Of a DNA stretch of 10,149 bases, positions 1 to 7,078 are shown piece by piece. The stretch is taken from contig CAJOHT010000022.1 in the NCBI GenBank assembly GCA_905234305.1, forward strand, positions 1 through 10,149, read 5' to 3'. This DNA is from an uncultured Ruminococcus sp. (lineage in GTDB: Bacteria > Bacillota > Clostridia > Oscillospirales > Acutalibacteraceae). The position numbers and the translations under genes are program-made. The notes beneath the pieces were generated by a model that was not told where the DNA came from, searched no databases, and worked only from the letters and a program-made list of their open reading frames with translations. How positions within the stretch are numbered: the first letter of the stretch is position 1; each line of letters opens with the position of its first letter.

Positions 1-865
1 AGCTTGAGTTGTGATAATACTCCGTTAAAGCAACCTTGTTTGAGAAAGCGCACGCGGCGCAGATTTTACATTTGTACTCGGGCTTATCCGCGCGATCGCG
101 AACTTTGCGCTCAGTCTCCCAATACTGTACTCCGCTTAAGCCGTCCTCGCCGACAACTTCCTTAATATGATCCTCAATACCGTTTACGTAATTATAGTTA
201 GTAACATCAAAACTTCTGCCGTTCTGATTACGGAAGATGAACTCAACGCCCGCGTTAACGATAGCCTGACGCTTCATAATATCAAGAAAATACTCGGCGC
301 TTACATCAATATCGGTAAAAACGTCTATATCAGGCTTCCAATGGATTTTTGTACCAGTATCACGTCGGTTATAAACTTCCTTCTTAAGACCGCAGATATT
401 CTCTCCGTGTTCAAAATGGAGAGAATATTTATAGCCGTCACGCTTGATTTCAACATCCATATACTCGGAAGCATACTGAGTAGAGCATAGTCCGAGACCG
501 TTAAGTCCAAGAGAAAACTCATAGTTCTCGCCGTCATTATTATTATACTTACCGCCCGCGTACATCTCGCAGAACAGCAATTCCCAGTTCATTCGATCTT
601 CATTTTTATTATAGCCTACGGGAATACCGCGTCCGTGATCCTCAACCTCATATGAACCGTCGGAATATCTAGTTACCTGAATCTGTCGTCCGTAGCCCTC
701 TCTCGCCTCGTCGATTGAGTTAGAAAGAATCTCAAAAACGGAATGCTGACAGCCTTCTATACCGTCGGAGCCGAAAATAACCGCGGGTCTTTTTCGCACA
801 CGGTCAGCGCCGCTTAATGAGGATATACTGTCGTCATTATAATCATTCGCTTTTCTTCTTGTCAC
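1..865 (-). CDS. parE: Type IIA DNA topoisomerase subunit B (ParE/GyrB family), 5' portion, runs off left edge
   Basis: The first 288 residues are present; the rest lies beyond the left edge. The GHKL ATPase domain is clear: EILSNSIDEA (45-54, with the expected catalytic Glu45 and Mg-binding Asn49), EDHGRGIP (75-82, Asp76 contacting adenine) and the glycine-rich GLNGLG (120-125). The start of the transducer domain follows DTGTKIHWKPD (169-179). Family enzymes pass one duplex through another using ATP, together with an A subunit (GyrA/ParC) that is not visible here. The wording resembles the divergent ParE-like subunit of many Clostridia more than canonical GyrB, so parE is the better guess, but GyrB cannot be excluded from a fragment. 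The start is GTG, the only reasonable one: a GAGGTGAT ribosome site precedes it by a few bases and its G is the last base of the uvrB stop (TAGTG), which suggests translational coupling. Fourth gene of the pyrE-radC-uvrB operon. Confidence 0.9.
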   Translation of the reverse strand, partial: MTRRKANDYNDDSISSLSGADRVRKRPAVIFGSDGIEGCQHSVFEILSNSIDEAREGYGRQIQVTRYSDGSYEVEDHGRGIPVGYNKNEDRMNWELLFCEMYAGGKYNNNDGENYEFSLGLNGLGLCSTQYASEYMDVEIKRDGYKYSLHFEHGENICGLKKEVYNRRDTGTKIHWKPDIDVFTDIDVSAEYFLDIMKRQAIVNAGVEFIFRNQNGRSFDVTNYNYVNGIEDHIKEVVGEDGLSGVQYWETERKVRDRADKPEYKCKICAACAFSNKVALTEYYHNSS

Positions 866-2826
866 TACTTATCACCTCGTAGTTTCTTGATTTTATCTCT
901 CAGATACGCGGCATGTTCAAACTCAAGCAGTTTAGCCGCCGCTCTCATCTCACGCTGCAAATTCTTAATAAGCTGCTGCTTTTCTGCGCGTGACATCTGT
1001 TTCATATTCTTGAATTCATCGTCAGTATGGGTCGATATTTCAATAATATCGCTGACCTTTTTAACGATTGTTTTAGGAGTAATATTATGCTCCTCGTTAT
1101 ATTTTTGCTGAATCTCACGCCTGCGGTTAGTTTCCACAATAGCGTTCTTCATTGAATCGGTAACGCTGTCGGCGTACATAATAACCGTACCTTCGCTGTT
1201 ACGCGCGGCTCGTCCTATAGTCTGGATAAGACTCCGCTCGCTTCTTAAGAAGCCTTCCTTATCGGCATCTAGAATAGCTACAAGCGATACCTCGGGAATA
1301 TCGAGCCCTTCCCTTAAAAGGTTGATTCCAACAAGCACGTCGAACTCGCCGAGCCTTAAATCGCGGATTATTTCCATACGCTCTACGGTATCGATATCGT
1401 GGTGCATATATTTAACCTTAATACCCATTTCAACTAAATAAGCGCTTAAATCCTCAGCCATTTTCTTAGTAAGGGTAGTAATTAAAGTACGCTGTTTCTT
1501 AGCAACACGTATATTAATTTCAGAAATAAGGTCGTCAAGCTGACCCTCGGTAGGTCTAACGCTGATTTCCGGGTCGAGCAAACCTGTAGGTCTTATAATC
1601 TGCTCGGCAATCTCAGCGCTCTTTTCCTTTTCAAAATCTCCGGGAGTAGCCGATACAAAACAGACCTGATTAATCTTAGAATAAAATTCATCAAAATTTA
1701 GCGGTCGGTTATCATAAGCAGACGGAAGTCTGAATCCGAAATCAATAAGACTCTTTTTACGCGCGTGATCTCCAGCGTACATTCCTCTTACCTGAGGCAG
1801 AGTGACATGGGACTCATCCACAAACAGCAGAAAATCATCAGGAAAATAATTCAACAGCGTATAAGGCGATGAACCAGGTTTTCTACCGGACATTATTCTA
1901 GAATAATTTTCTATTCCGCTGCAAAACCCTGTTTCAAGCAGCATATCGATATCGTAATTTGTACGCTGCTCTATCCGCTGAGCCTCCAAAAGTTTTCCCT
2001 TGGATTGAAAATACTCTATTCTTTCGGCAAGCTCGCGGCGAATCTCAGCTACAGCGTCCAGCATTTTATCTCTAGAAACAATATAATGAGAAGCGGGATA
2101 AACAGCCGCGTGGCGGACTGTTCCGAGAAGCTCGCCCGTTAAAGGATTGATTTCGCTTATTCTGTCGATTTCATCTCCGAAAAACTCAACTCGTATAATC
2201 CTGTCACTTGACGAAGCAGGGAAAATCTCCAGTGTATCCCCTCTTACTCTGAATTTATTACGGGTAAAGTTCTCGTCGTTTCTTTCATATTGAAGTTCAA
2301 CGAGCTTTTTAATAAGTTCATTCCTGTCCTTCTCCATACCAGGACGAAGCGAGATCACCATATTTCGGTAATCGATAGGATCTCCCAAGCTGTAGATACA
2401 TGAAACCGAAGCGACAATAATAACGTCCCTGCGCTCTGAAAGCGCGAGAGTGGCGCTGTGCCTGAGTTTATCTATCTCGTCGTTTATAGAACTGTCCTTT
2501 TCGATATAAGTATCGGTAGTCGGAACATAAGCCTCAGGCTGATAGTAGTCGTAATAAGACACAAAATACTCGACCGCGTTCTCGGGGAAAAAGGATTGGA
2601 ACTCGGTGCATAACTGAGCCGCGAGCGTTTTATTATGAGCCAATATCAGCGTCGGTTTTTTAACCCTTTCAATAATATTAGCCATAGTAAAAGTCTTACC
2701 CGAGCCTGTTACTCCGAGGAGAGTCTGCTCTCTGTTGCCCGAATTTATGCTTTTAACAATTTTCTCTATAGCTTCTGGCTGGTCGCCTGTCGGCTTATAA
2801 TCCGAATGAAGTTTAAATTCTCCCAT
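865..2826 (-). CDS. uvrB: UvrABC excinuclease subunit B
   Basis: UvrB is the damage-verifying helicase-like subunit of nucleotide excision repair. It is loaded on DNA by UvrA and then recruits UvrC for incision. The 653-residue protein is full length for the family. Visible motifs in order: the typical N-terminus with [10 protein letters not shown] (11-20); Walker A GVTGSGKT (38-45); the aromatic damage-probing beta-hairpin region beginning [12 protein letters not shown] (91-102); DESH box (337-340); VSATPGD (391-397); [10 protein letters not shown] (504-513); motif [11 protein letters not shown] (535-543); and a C-terminal UVR coiled-coil domain (about 617-651) that binds UvrC. No key residue is missing. 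The ATG start has an AAGGGG site 11 bases upstream, which overlaps the radC stop codon. uvrA and uvrC are not in the window. The gene lies between radC (15-bp gap) and the topoisomerase gene (1-base overlap). Confidence 0.98.
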   Translation of the reverse strand: MGEFKLHSDYKPTGDQPEAIEKIVKSINSGNREQTLLGVTGSGKTFTMANIIERVKKPTLILAHNKTLAAQLCTEFQSFFPENAVEYFVSYYDYYQPEAYVPTTDTYIEKDSSINDEIDKLRHSATLALSERRDVIIVASVSCIYSLGDPIDYRNMVISLRPGMEKDRNELIKKLVELQYERNDENFTRNKFRVRGDTLEIFPASSSDRIIRVEFFGDEIDRISEINPLTGELLGTVRHAAVYPASHYIVSRDKMLDAVAEIRRELAERIEYFQSKGKLLEAQRIEQRTNYDIDMLLETGFCSGIENYSRIMSGRKPGSSPYTLLNYFPDDFLLFVDESHVTLPQVRGMYAGDHARKKSLIDFGFRLPSAYDNRPLNFDEFYSKINQVCFVSATPGDFEKEKSAEIAEQIIRPTGLLDPEISVRPTEGQLDDLISEINIRVAKKQRTLITTLTKKMAEDLSAYLVEMGIKVKYMHHDIDTVERMEIIRDLRLGEFDVLVGINLLREGLDIPEVSLVAILDADKEGFLRSERSLIQTIGRAARNSEGTVIMYADSVTDSMKNAIVETNRRREIQQKYNEEHNITPKTIVKKVSDIIEISTHTDDEFKNMKQMSRAEKQQLIKNLQREMRAAAKLLEFEHAAYLRDKIKKLRGDK

Positions 2827-2841
2827 ATTATATAAAACCCC

Positions 2842-3549
2842 TTATTCGGTATCTCCGAAGAAAATCCCCTTACCGTAGCAACTGCTTAGGGCTAAGGATA
2901 TCTCGTCATCCTCACTGACTATAATATGGTCGATAAGAGGTCGGTTTATCAATTTTAACGCGTCATAAAGCATTTTCGTCGTTTTGATATCATCGGGCGA
3001 AGGAAGCGCGATACCTGTAGGATGGTTATGTGCTATAGCTACAAAAGACGCTTTATAGCTGACAGCCATCTCAAGTATCTTCATAATAGGAACATCGGTT
3101 GTATTAATAGAACCTTTAGAAATCAATCCGCAATAAAGCTCTTTATATTTTTTATCAAGCAAAAGAACATACAAAACCTCATCAACTCTGCCGATAAATT
3201 TAGGACGGAAATACTCGCAAAGTTTAGATATATCGATATATTTTGAATTATAATCGGTTTTATCCATATTATAAACTCTGGATAAATCAGGTATCAGCTT
3301 TAAAAGAGAAATAGTATTATCCGTAAGTCCGACTCTTCTAAGCTGAGATATTGGCGCGTCAAACACCGCTGATATCGAACCGAATTCATCAAGCAGCTTA
3401 TGCGCAAGCGGATTAGTGTCCTTTTGAGGTAAAGCGTAGAAAAGAAGCAGTTCCAATATCTGATGGTTATTAAAGTTATCAAGTCCGTCCTTAAGGTATA
3501 ATTCACGGACACGCTGCCTGTGCCCTTTATGAACATTTTTATCAGACAT
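2842..3549 (-). CDS. radC: RadC family protein (JAB1/MPN+ metalloprotease-like domain)
   Basis: The protein has 235 residues, a normal RadC/YsxA length. The N-terminal half (about 1-95) is the helical UPF0758/HhH-like region (ILELLLFYALPQKD, 31-44). The C-terminal half is a JAB/MPN+ fold with an intact zinc-site pattern: HNH at 174-176, Ser184 and Asp187 within HNHPTGIALPSPDD, with Glu124 a plausible catalytic glutamate. The physiological role is unsettled: the old DNA-repair assignment of radC has been questioned, and a metal-dependent peptidase or isopeptidase-like activity is only inferred from the fold. A longer reading from a TTG at 3567 (+6 residues) is possible, but an AAGGGG ribosome site lies inside that extension, 7 bases before the ATG at 3549, so the ATG is chosen. 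Gaps are 33 bp to pyrE and 15 bp to uvrB, consistent with one operon. Confidence 0.95.
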   Translation of the reverse strand: MSDKNVHKGHRQRVRELYLKDGLDNFNNHQILELLLFYALPQKDTNPLAHKLLDEFGSISAVFDAPISQLRRVGLTDNTISLLKLIPDLSRVYNMDKTDYNSKYIDISKLCEYFRPKFIGRVDEVLYVLLLDKKYKELYCGLISKGSINTTDVPIMKILEMAVSYKASFVAIAHNHPTGIALPSPDDIKTTKMLYDALKLINRPLIDHIIVSEDDEISLALSSCYGKGIFFGDTE

Positions 3550-3582
3550 TTTAACACCCCTTTTCAAATAATTCCTGATTAT

Positions 3583-4257
3583 TTATTTTACACCGTACTT
3601 ATCGTAATAATCGTCGATTGCTGACTTTAACTTATCGTCAATAATGATTCTGCCATTATATTCCTTGTTATATAAATGCTCAACAACCTCAGCCATAGTT
3701 ACAATAGCGGTAGTTTTCAAACCATATTTTTCCTCAATTTCTTTAAGAGCGGATTTATCTCCCTGACCTCTTTCCATTCTGTCAACGGATACTACAAGTC
3801 CTATGGGCTGTACATTACCCTGCGCTTTAATTATAGGCAGAGTCTCATTAATTGAGGTACCCGCAGTAGTTACATCCTCAATAATAACTACCTTATCGCC
3901 GTCAGATATCGGACTTCCGAGAAGGATACCCGTATCGCCGTGATCCTTAACTTCCTTACGGTTAGAACAATATTTTACATCTTTACCGAATTTATCGGCA
4001 ATAGCGATAGAAGCCGTTACGGAAAGCGGAATGCCCTTATACGCAGGACCGAAAAGAACGTCAAAATCAAGTCCGAATTTATTATTTATCGCTTCAGCGT
4101 AATATTCACCGAGCCTTTTCAGCTGGGAACCTGTGCGGTAAAAACCTGTATTTACAAAGAAAGGAGTTTTACGTCCGCTTTTCGTCACAAAATCTCCGAA
4201 TTTTAAAACCTGACAATCCACCATAAACTCAATAAATTCCTGCTTATACTTTTCCAT
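3583..4257 (-). CDS. pyrE: Orotate phosphoribosyltransferase
   Basis: PyrE joins orotate to PRPP to give orotidine 5'-phosphate, the fifth step of de novo UMP synthesis, in the cytoplasm. The 224-residue protein shows the family landmarks: FGPAYKGIPL (69-78), the mobile catalytic loop with RKEVKDHG (100-107), and the 13-residue PRPP-binding motif VVIIEDVTTAGTS (123-135). The length is at the upper end of the usual range, close to the longer bacterial and yeast-type enzymes. The ATG is preceded at 7 bases by a GGAGG site. It is the first gene of the pyrE-radC-uvrB-topoisomerase operon and has its own promoter about 40 bases upstream. Other pyr genes, including the usual pyrF, are not adjacent. 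No PyrR-type attenuator hairpin is seen in the short leader. Confidence 0.97.
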   Translation of the reverse strand: MEKYKQEFIEFMVDCQVLKFGDFVTKSGRKTPFFVNTGFYRTGSQLKRLGEYYAEAINNKFGLDFDVLFGPAYKGIPLSVTASIAIADKFGKDVKYCSNRKEVKDHGDTGILLGSPISDGDKVVIIEDVTTAGTSINETLPIIKAQGNVQPIGLVVSVDRMERGQGDKSALKEIEEKYGLKTTAIVTMAEVVEHLYNKEYNGRIIIDDKLKSAIDDYYDKYGVK

Positions 4258-4295
4258 AAAACATCCTCCGTTTTTTTACATAATATTACTTATGT

Positions 4296-4325
4296 ACTAT
4301 AGCACAATATATTGTGGATTGTAAA
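4296..4325 (-). promoter_or_regulatory. Probable sigma-A promoter of the pyrE operon
   Basis: On the minus strand TTTACA (4320-4325) is followed after 18 bases by TATAGT (4296-4301), close to the consensus boxes. Transcription would start near 4289, leaving a leader of roughly 31 bases with the GGAGG site (4265-4269) in it. The leader is too short for an attenuator. Prediction by eye only. Confidence 0.6.
4303..4316. promoter_or_regulatory. Perfect 14-bp palindrome in the pyrE promoter spacer; candidate operator
   Basis: CACAATATATTGTG is its own reverse complement and sits wholly between the -35 and -10 boxes of the predicted pyrE promoter. A dimeric repressor bound there would block RNA polymerase. 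The identity of any regulator is unknown, and the AT-rich centre means chance cannot be dismissed. Confidence 0.4.
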
Positions 4326-4343
4326 GAAATACAACACAACTGT

Positions 4344-4365
4344 AATTAACACGTACGTTTTAATT
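4344..4365. repeat. 22-bp near-perfect palindrome upstream of the pyrE promoter
   Basis: The centre ACGTACGT (4351-4358) is flanked by AATTAAC on the left and TTTAATT on the right, so all but one base pair (4350/4359) is symmetric. It lies about 65 bases upstream of the predicted pyrE start and just beyond the nitroreductase terminator. It could be a regulator site; it has no run of T after it, so it is not a terminator. Confidence 0.35.
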
Positions 4366-4385
4366 GTAATTTAGAATTAACAGTT

Positions 4386-4416
4386 ACAAAAATGAGGCTG
4401 GCCTAACGCCAACCTC
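4386..4416 (-). terminator. Rho-independent terminator of the nitroreductase gene
   Basis: On the minus strand GAGGTTGGC pairs with GCCAGCCTC around a 5-base loop (9 bp with one G-T pair, 4394-4416) and is followed by ATTTTTG. The left arm overlaps the TGA stop codon. On the plus strand no T-run follows, so it works in one direction. Confidence 0.85.
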
Positions 4417-4957
4417 AAATAAACTTTGATATTTCGGAAATCTCTTTTCTTTTAGGAGCGGAATGGGCTTCATCGGGATAACCCAGCGCAATCAAAGCGG
4501 AAATCTTTTCTCCGTCAGGCAGCCCTATTAAATCAGCTACCTTTTCCTCGTCAAAAATACCCATTATAAGCGTTCCTAACCCATACTCATACGCTGCTAA
4601 ACAAAAAGCCTCGCAAGCTATACCCGCGTCAAACGACTGCCAATGCTCTCCTTTAGCCGTAGTTTCGGAACCGTCAGGATTATACCCCGATATTTTATCT
4701 ACGGTAGAAAGCACTATAAGCGCGGGAGCGCTGTTGATATTGTTTTTATTCTTAGAAAAATTAAGTGTCCCTTTTTCGGCGATATCACTCTTAACTTTTT
4801 CATCGAGAACAACATAATACCTCGCGGTCTGGGAATTCTTCCAGCTCGGCGCGAAACGTGCTGTGTCAATTATCTTTTCAATAATATCTTTTGAAATCTT
4901 ATCGGGCTTATACCTTCTTATACTTCTTCTTTCTTTTATTCCGTTAATCAGTTCCAT
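4415..4957 (-). CDS. Nitroreductase-family FMN-dependent oxidoreductase
   Basis: This 180-residue protein belongs to the nitroreductase superfamily of FMN-binding NAD(P)H oxidoreductases, which act as homodimers in the cytoplasm. Diagnostic features are the N-terminal RRSIRRYKP (10-18), the FMN-contacting arginines in it, FAPSWKNSQ (35-43), the central AAYEYGLGTLIMG (121-133), and the C-terminal ALIALGYPDEAHSAPKRK (154-171). The length fits the short single-domain subgroup with no ferredoxin extension. The physiological substrate cannot be read from sequence; nitroaromatics, quinones or flavin recycling are all possible. The gene stands alone: an AAAGGA site lies 7 bases before the ATG, with its own promoter upstream and a terminator overlapping its stop. 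It is divergent from the unassigned plus-strand gene at 5083. Confidence 0.92.
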   Translation of the reverse strand: MELINGIKERRSIRRYKPDKISKDIIEKIIDTARFAPSWKNSQTARYYVVLDEKVKSDIAEKGTLNFSKNKNNINSAPALIVLSTVDKISGYNPDGSETTAKGEHWQSFDAGIACEAFCLAAYEYGLGTLIMGIFDEEKVADLIGLPDGEKISALIALGYPDEAHSAPKRKEISEISKFI

Positions 4958-4987
4958 AAAAACATCCTTTCGTATTTTATATGTCGT

Positions 4988-5016
4988 ATTATAACACGTA
5001 AATTATAAAAAGTCAT
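4988..5016 (-). promoter_or_regulatory. Probable sigma-A promoter of the nitroreductase gene
   Basis: On the minus strand ATGACT (5011-5016) is followed after exactly 17 bases by a perfect TATAAT (4988-4993). Transcription would begin near 4981, giving a leader of about 24 bases that contains the AAAGGA ribosome site (4965-4970). Confidence 0.65.
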
Positions 5017-5082
5017 CAGTTTATAACAAAACATAGACAATTATTCTCATTTATGTTAAACTGAAAAAGGAGATGAATATTA

Positions 5083-5550
5083 ATGAATTTAAAAAAATAT
5101 GATAAAAAATGCATAAGATTATCCTGTATCGACGGAAAAGATTATGAAGGCAAATGCTCCTATTATAGCAGCGAATACTGCGAACACGAACACGGAGTTA
5201 AAGAAGATTGTCTTGAAATCGTAAACTTTGTGTTCTACGAAAAAGATATTAAAGAAATAAAAATCCTTAAAAAGAAAGGTGAATTCGGTGTATTCTCAGC
5301 ACCTTACGGTGAAATAGAAAAAGTGAATATTCTAGACGGAATTGACGCTATTGAGGATCAGCTATATTCTGATGAGTTTGAGGATGTATACCGTATGCTG
5401 ATGTGTTTAAAGGATTATTTTGAACTTGATATCAGATTAGTTCTTGAAATTAAAGAAGAAATAATAGAAGTTTTAAACGACCTTTTGCTTATAACAAAAA
5501 ACTCCGAATGCCGCGAGGCAGCAAAGCAGCTTCTCAAAAACATTGAATAA
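5083..5550 (+). CDS. Protein of unknown function with a possible Sm-like N-terminal domain and helical C-terminus
   Basis: I do not recognise this 155-residue protein with certainty. The N-terminal part (about 5-62) begins KYDKKCIRLSCIDGKDYEG and ends FVFYEKDIKEIKIL, a strand pattern (ligand/RNA-binding small barrel; 'G-x-x-F/Y-E-G' turn then a late 'V-F-Y-x-x-D-I' strand) that resembles Sm-like small proteins of Clostridia. Between them lies a Cys/His-rich stretch (C25, C33, H35, H37, C43) that could bind metal, though this is inference. Residues about 86-155 are acidic and predicted mostly helical (DQLYSDEFEDVYRMLMCLK and onward), like a small helical repeat domain. There is no signal peptide or membrane segment, so it is probably cytoplasmic. 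An AAGGAG site lies 10 bases before the ATG. It is the only plus-strand protein gene here, between a divergent nitroreductase and tRNA-Leu. Confidence 0.8.
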   Translation: MNLKKYDKKCIRLSCIDGKDYEGKCSYYSSEYCEHEHGVKEDCLEIVNFVFYEKDIKEIKILKKKGEFGVFSAPYGEIEKVNILDGIDAIEDQLYSDEFEDVYRMLMCLKDYFELDIRLVLEIKEEIIEVLNDLLLITKNSECREAAKQLLKNIE

Positions 5551-5592
5551 TAGATACGGTTATCTTATTAAAAAATATTATATACGCTACAC

Positions 5593-5621
5593 TTGATTTT
5601 TTAATAGTTTTATTGTATAAT
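5593..5621 (+). promoter_or_regulatory. Promoter of tRNA-Leu
   Basis: TTGATT (5593-5598), a 17-base spacer and a perfect TATAAT (5616-5621) predict a start near 5628, about 8 bases before the mature tRNA. The -35 box falls in the right arm of an all-AT inverted repeat (5566-5576 / 5596-5606). Confidence 0.75.
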
Positions 5622-5635
5622 TACAAACGAAATTT

Positions 5636-5722
5636 GCCGGTGTGATGGAATTGGCAGACGTAGCGGACTCAAAATCCGCCGGTAGCGATACCGTACCGGT
5701 TCGAGTCCGGTCACCGGCACCA
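5636..5722 (+). tRNA. tRNA-Leu, anticodon CAA
   Basis: An 87-base class II tRNA that reads UUG leucine codons. The acceptor stem GCCGGTG pairs with CACCGGC (5712-5718), followed by discriminator A and an encoded CCA (5720-5722). The anticodon stem GCGGA/TCCGC encloses the loop CTCAAAA, giving anticodon CAA. A long variable arm (CGGTA-GCGA-TACCG) is diagnostic of Leu/Ser-type tRNAs, and the T arm is ACCGG-TTCGAGT-CCGGT. It is a single tRNA gene with its own promoter and a terminator beginning directly after the CCA. Confidence 0.97.
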
Positions 5723-5766
5723 AAACGAGTGTTCATAACAGATTAATGTTATGAACACTCGTTTTT
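5723..5766 (+). terminator. Strong rho-independent terminator of tRNA-Leu
   Basis: A perfect 17-bp inverted repeat (5723-5739 with 5748-5764, 8-base loop) with core CGAGTGTTCATAAC, ending in TTTTT on the plus strand. On the minus strand the hairpin is followed by TTTTGG, so it may also stop leftover transcription coming from cdaR. Confidence 0.85.
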
Positions 5767-5777
5767 ATATATAATAT

Positions 5778-5815
5778 AGGCGCGGCAATTAAACTATGCC
5801 GCGCCTGTTTTTTTA
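5778..5815. terminator. GC-rich hairpin between convergent tRNA-Leu and cdaR, probably bidirectional
   Basis: AGGCGCGGCA (5778-5787) pairs perfectly with TGCCGCGCCT (5797-5806) around a 9-base loop. On the plus strand it is followed by G and seven T, a good terminator. On the minus strand it begins 7 bases after the cdaR stop but is followed only by mixed A/T (ATATTATATA), so termination there is plausible but weaker. Confidence 0.75.
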
Positions 5816-7078
5816 TGCTTTACTAACATAAATATTCACTTTATATTCCCCGTTTACCCAGCAGGAATCCACTTTGTTAAGTTTGACTACAGCCGGTAGT
5901 GAAATGGAGCCTGTTTTACCGTCAATATCGTAAGCGTCAATTTCGCACGAAATATCCGAAGGTTTAATTGAATTCAGTTTACTCTTAGGTCCCTTTAAAC
6001 GAACATTAAGCTGGTCAGTAGAGAACGAATAATTATATTTATCGGACAATCCGTTAACCGTAAAATTATCATTCGATACCGTTATAGTTCTTGTTTTATA
6101 CGAACGCAAATCAAGCGTTACGATGATATTCTTGCTGTCGCTGAGATTAACTACCTGATTCGGTAAATCAAGAGGAACCGTAAGCTTTTCTTTTTTATTA
6201 CTGAGCTTATTAAAATCAATTTTTTCGGTAGACACGCTGTCGAGTTTATCAAGAGTTTTCGATGGAGCAGCTATTAATATTTTACTCGGAGAATACTCAA
6301 GGAAGCTGTCGATATTGAGATTATTCGGTTTATTATTGTATTGTATCTTTACGGGAACCTCTTTTTCAGGAAGAACCGAGAAATTAGCGGTAACTGACTT
6401 TTCACTTAAAGCAATCATTCCGTTTGAGATTTCGGTACCAGTATTATCATAGAGCTTAATATCAAACTCCGAGGACTTGTCTTCCCGAATCTCTCCGCCT
6501 ATATTCCCTTCTATAGCGGCGGAAGCGATTTTTGAAACCTCAGACTGAGGTCCCGCCACCTTTACTTCATTGGTTGAAAGTGTAACATCGCAATGATATC
6601 CGTCGGCAATAGTATATTTGAGCTTGTTTTCAATTTTAAATTTTGATTCCTTAGCGTGGTCAACGAATACCGTAATTACCGACGGAGACGGCGATGATAT
6701 TATTTCAAAATTATCCGCACTGTTAACTTTTCTCGCCGAAAGCGAAAGCGCGTATGTACCCGAGGTCGAGATTGTACCCGCTGTCTGAGCGGAAACTACG
6801 ATATCATCACTCGAAATAGAACCTAGCGTAATACGGTTTCCTTTAACTGTAACAGACGCTGTCTGGTCGTTACCTGAGAAAATCCTTAATCCGTTATTAG
6901 AAGCATCATCCGAAAGATTAATTTGAATAGGAATATTATTAATTACGGTATCGGATTCATTAGTATTGCTAAGGCTCATAATAACCCAAATTATTACCGC
7001 CAAAACTAAAGAAAAGATCAATAAGAACTTATTGTTCCTGAAAAGCCCCGATAAGGAGAAACGTCTTCTACTCTTCAT
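5813..7078 (-). CDS. cdaR: YbbR-domain protein, regulator of the diadenylate cyclase CdaA
   Basis: CdaR (YbbR) is a membrane-anchored extracytoplasmic protein that binds CdaA and modulates c-di-AMP synthesis. This 421-residue protein has a basic N-terminus (KSRRR), one membrane helix at about 18-36 (FLLIFSLVLAVIIWVIMSL) and then four successive YbbR-type beta-rich repeats, roughly 45-145, 150-238, 239-330 and 332-421, all predicted outside the cell. The repeats are recognisable by recurrent 'V-x-V-x-G/A-P-x-S-x-L/V-x-x-I' lines, e.g. VKVAGPQSEVSKI and NVRLKGPKSKLNSI. The ATG lies inside the end of cdaA (11-base overlap) with an AAAGGAG site 7 to 8 bases upstream, so the two are co-translated. 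It is the last gene of its operon, and the commonly adjacent glmM is absent. Confidence 0.93.
   Translation of the reverse strand: MKSRRRFSLSGLFRNNKFLLIFSLVLAVIIWVIMSLSNTNESDTVINNIPIQINLSDDASNNGLRIFSGNDQTASVTVKGNRITLGSISSDDIVVSAQTAGTISTSGTYALSLSARKVNSADNFEIISSPSPSVITVFVDHAKESKFKIENKLKYTIADGYHCDVTLSTNEVKVAGPQSEVSKIASAAIEGNIGGEIREDKSSEFDIKLYDNTGTEISNGMIALSEKSVTANFSVLPEKEVPVKIQYNNKPNNLNIDSFLEYSPSKILIAAPSKTLDKLDSVSTEKIDFNKLSNKKEKLTVPLDLPNQVVNLSDSKNIIVTLDLRSYKTRTITVSNDNFTVNGLSDKYNYSFSTDQLNVRLKGPKSKLNSIKPSDISCEIDAYDIDGKTGSISLPAVVKLNKVDSCWVNGEYKVNIYVSKA

Noticed and set aside
167-490. Plus-strand open frame of 107 codons at the left edge
   Set aside because: It is antisense to the topoisomerase ATPase domain, whose minus-strand frame is continuous and carries family motifs; no good ribosome site precedes it.
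3550-3567. Extension of radC to a TTG start
   Set aside because: The extension's codons contain the AAGGGG ribosome site that serves the ATG at 3549.
4258-4414. PyrR-type attenuator or riboswitch upstream of pyrE
   Set aside because: The predicted leader is only about 31 bases and holds no terminator/antiterminator pair; the palindromes found lie in or upstream of the promoter.
5034-5062. TAGACA-17-TGTTAAACT as promoter of the unknown 155-residue protein
   Set aside because: The boxes are fair, but the start near 5069 would fall inside the AAGGAG ribosome site, leaving almost no leader; not firm enough to list.
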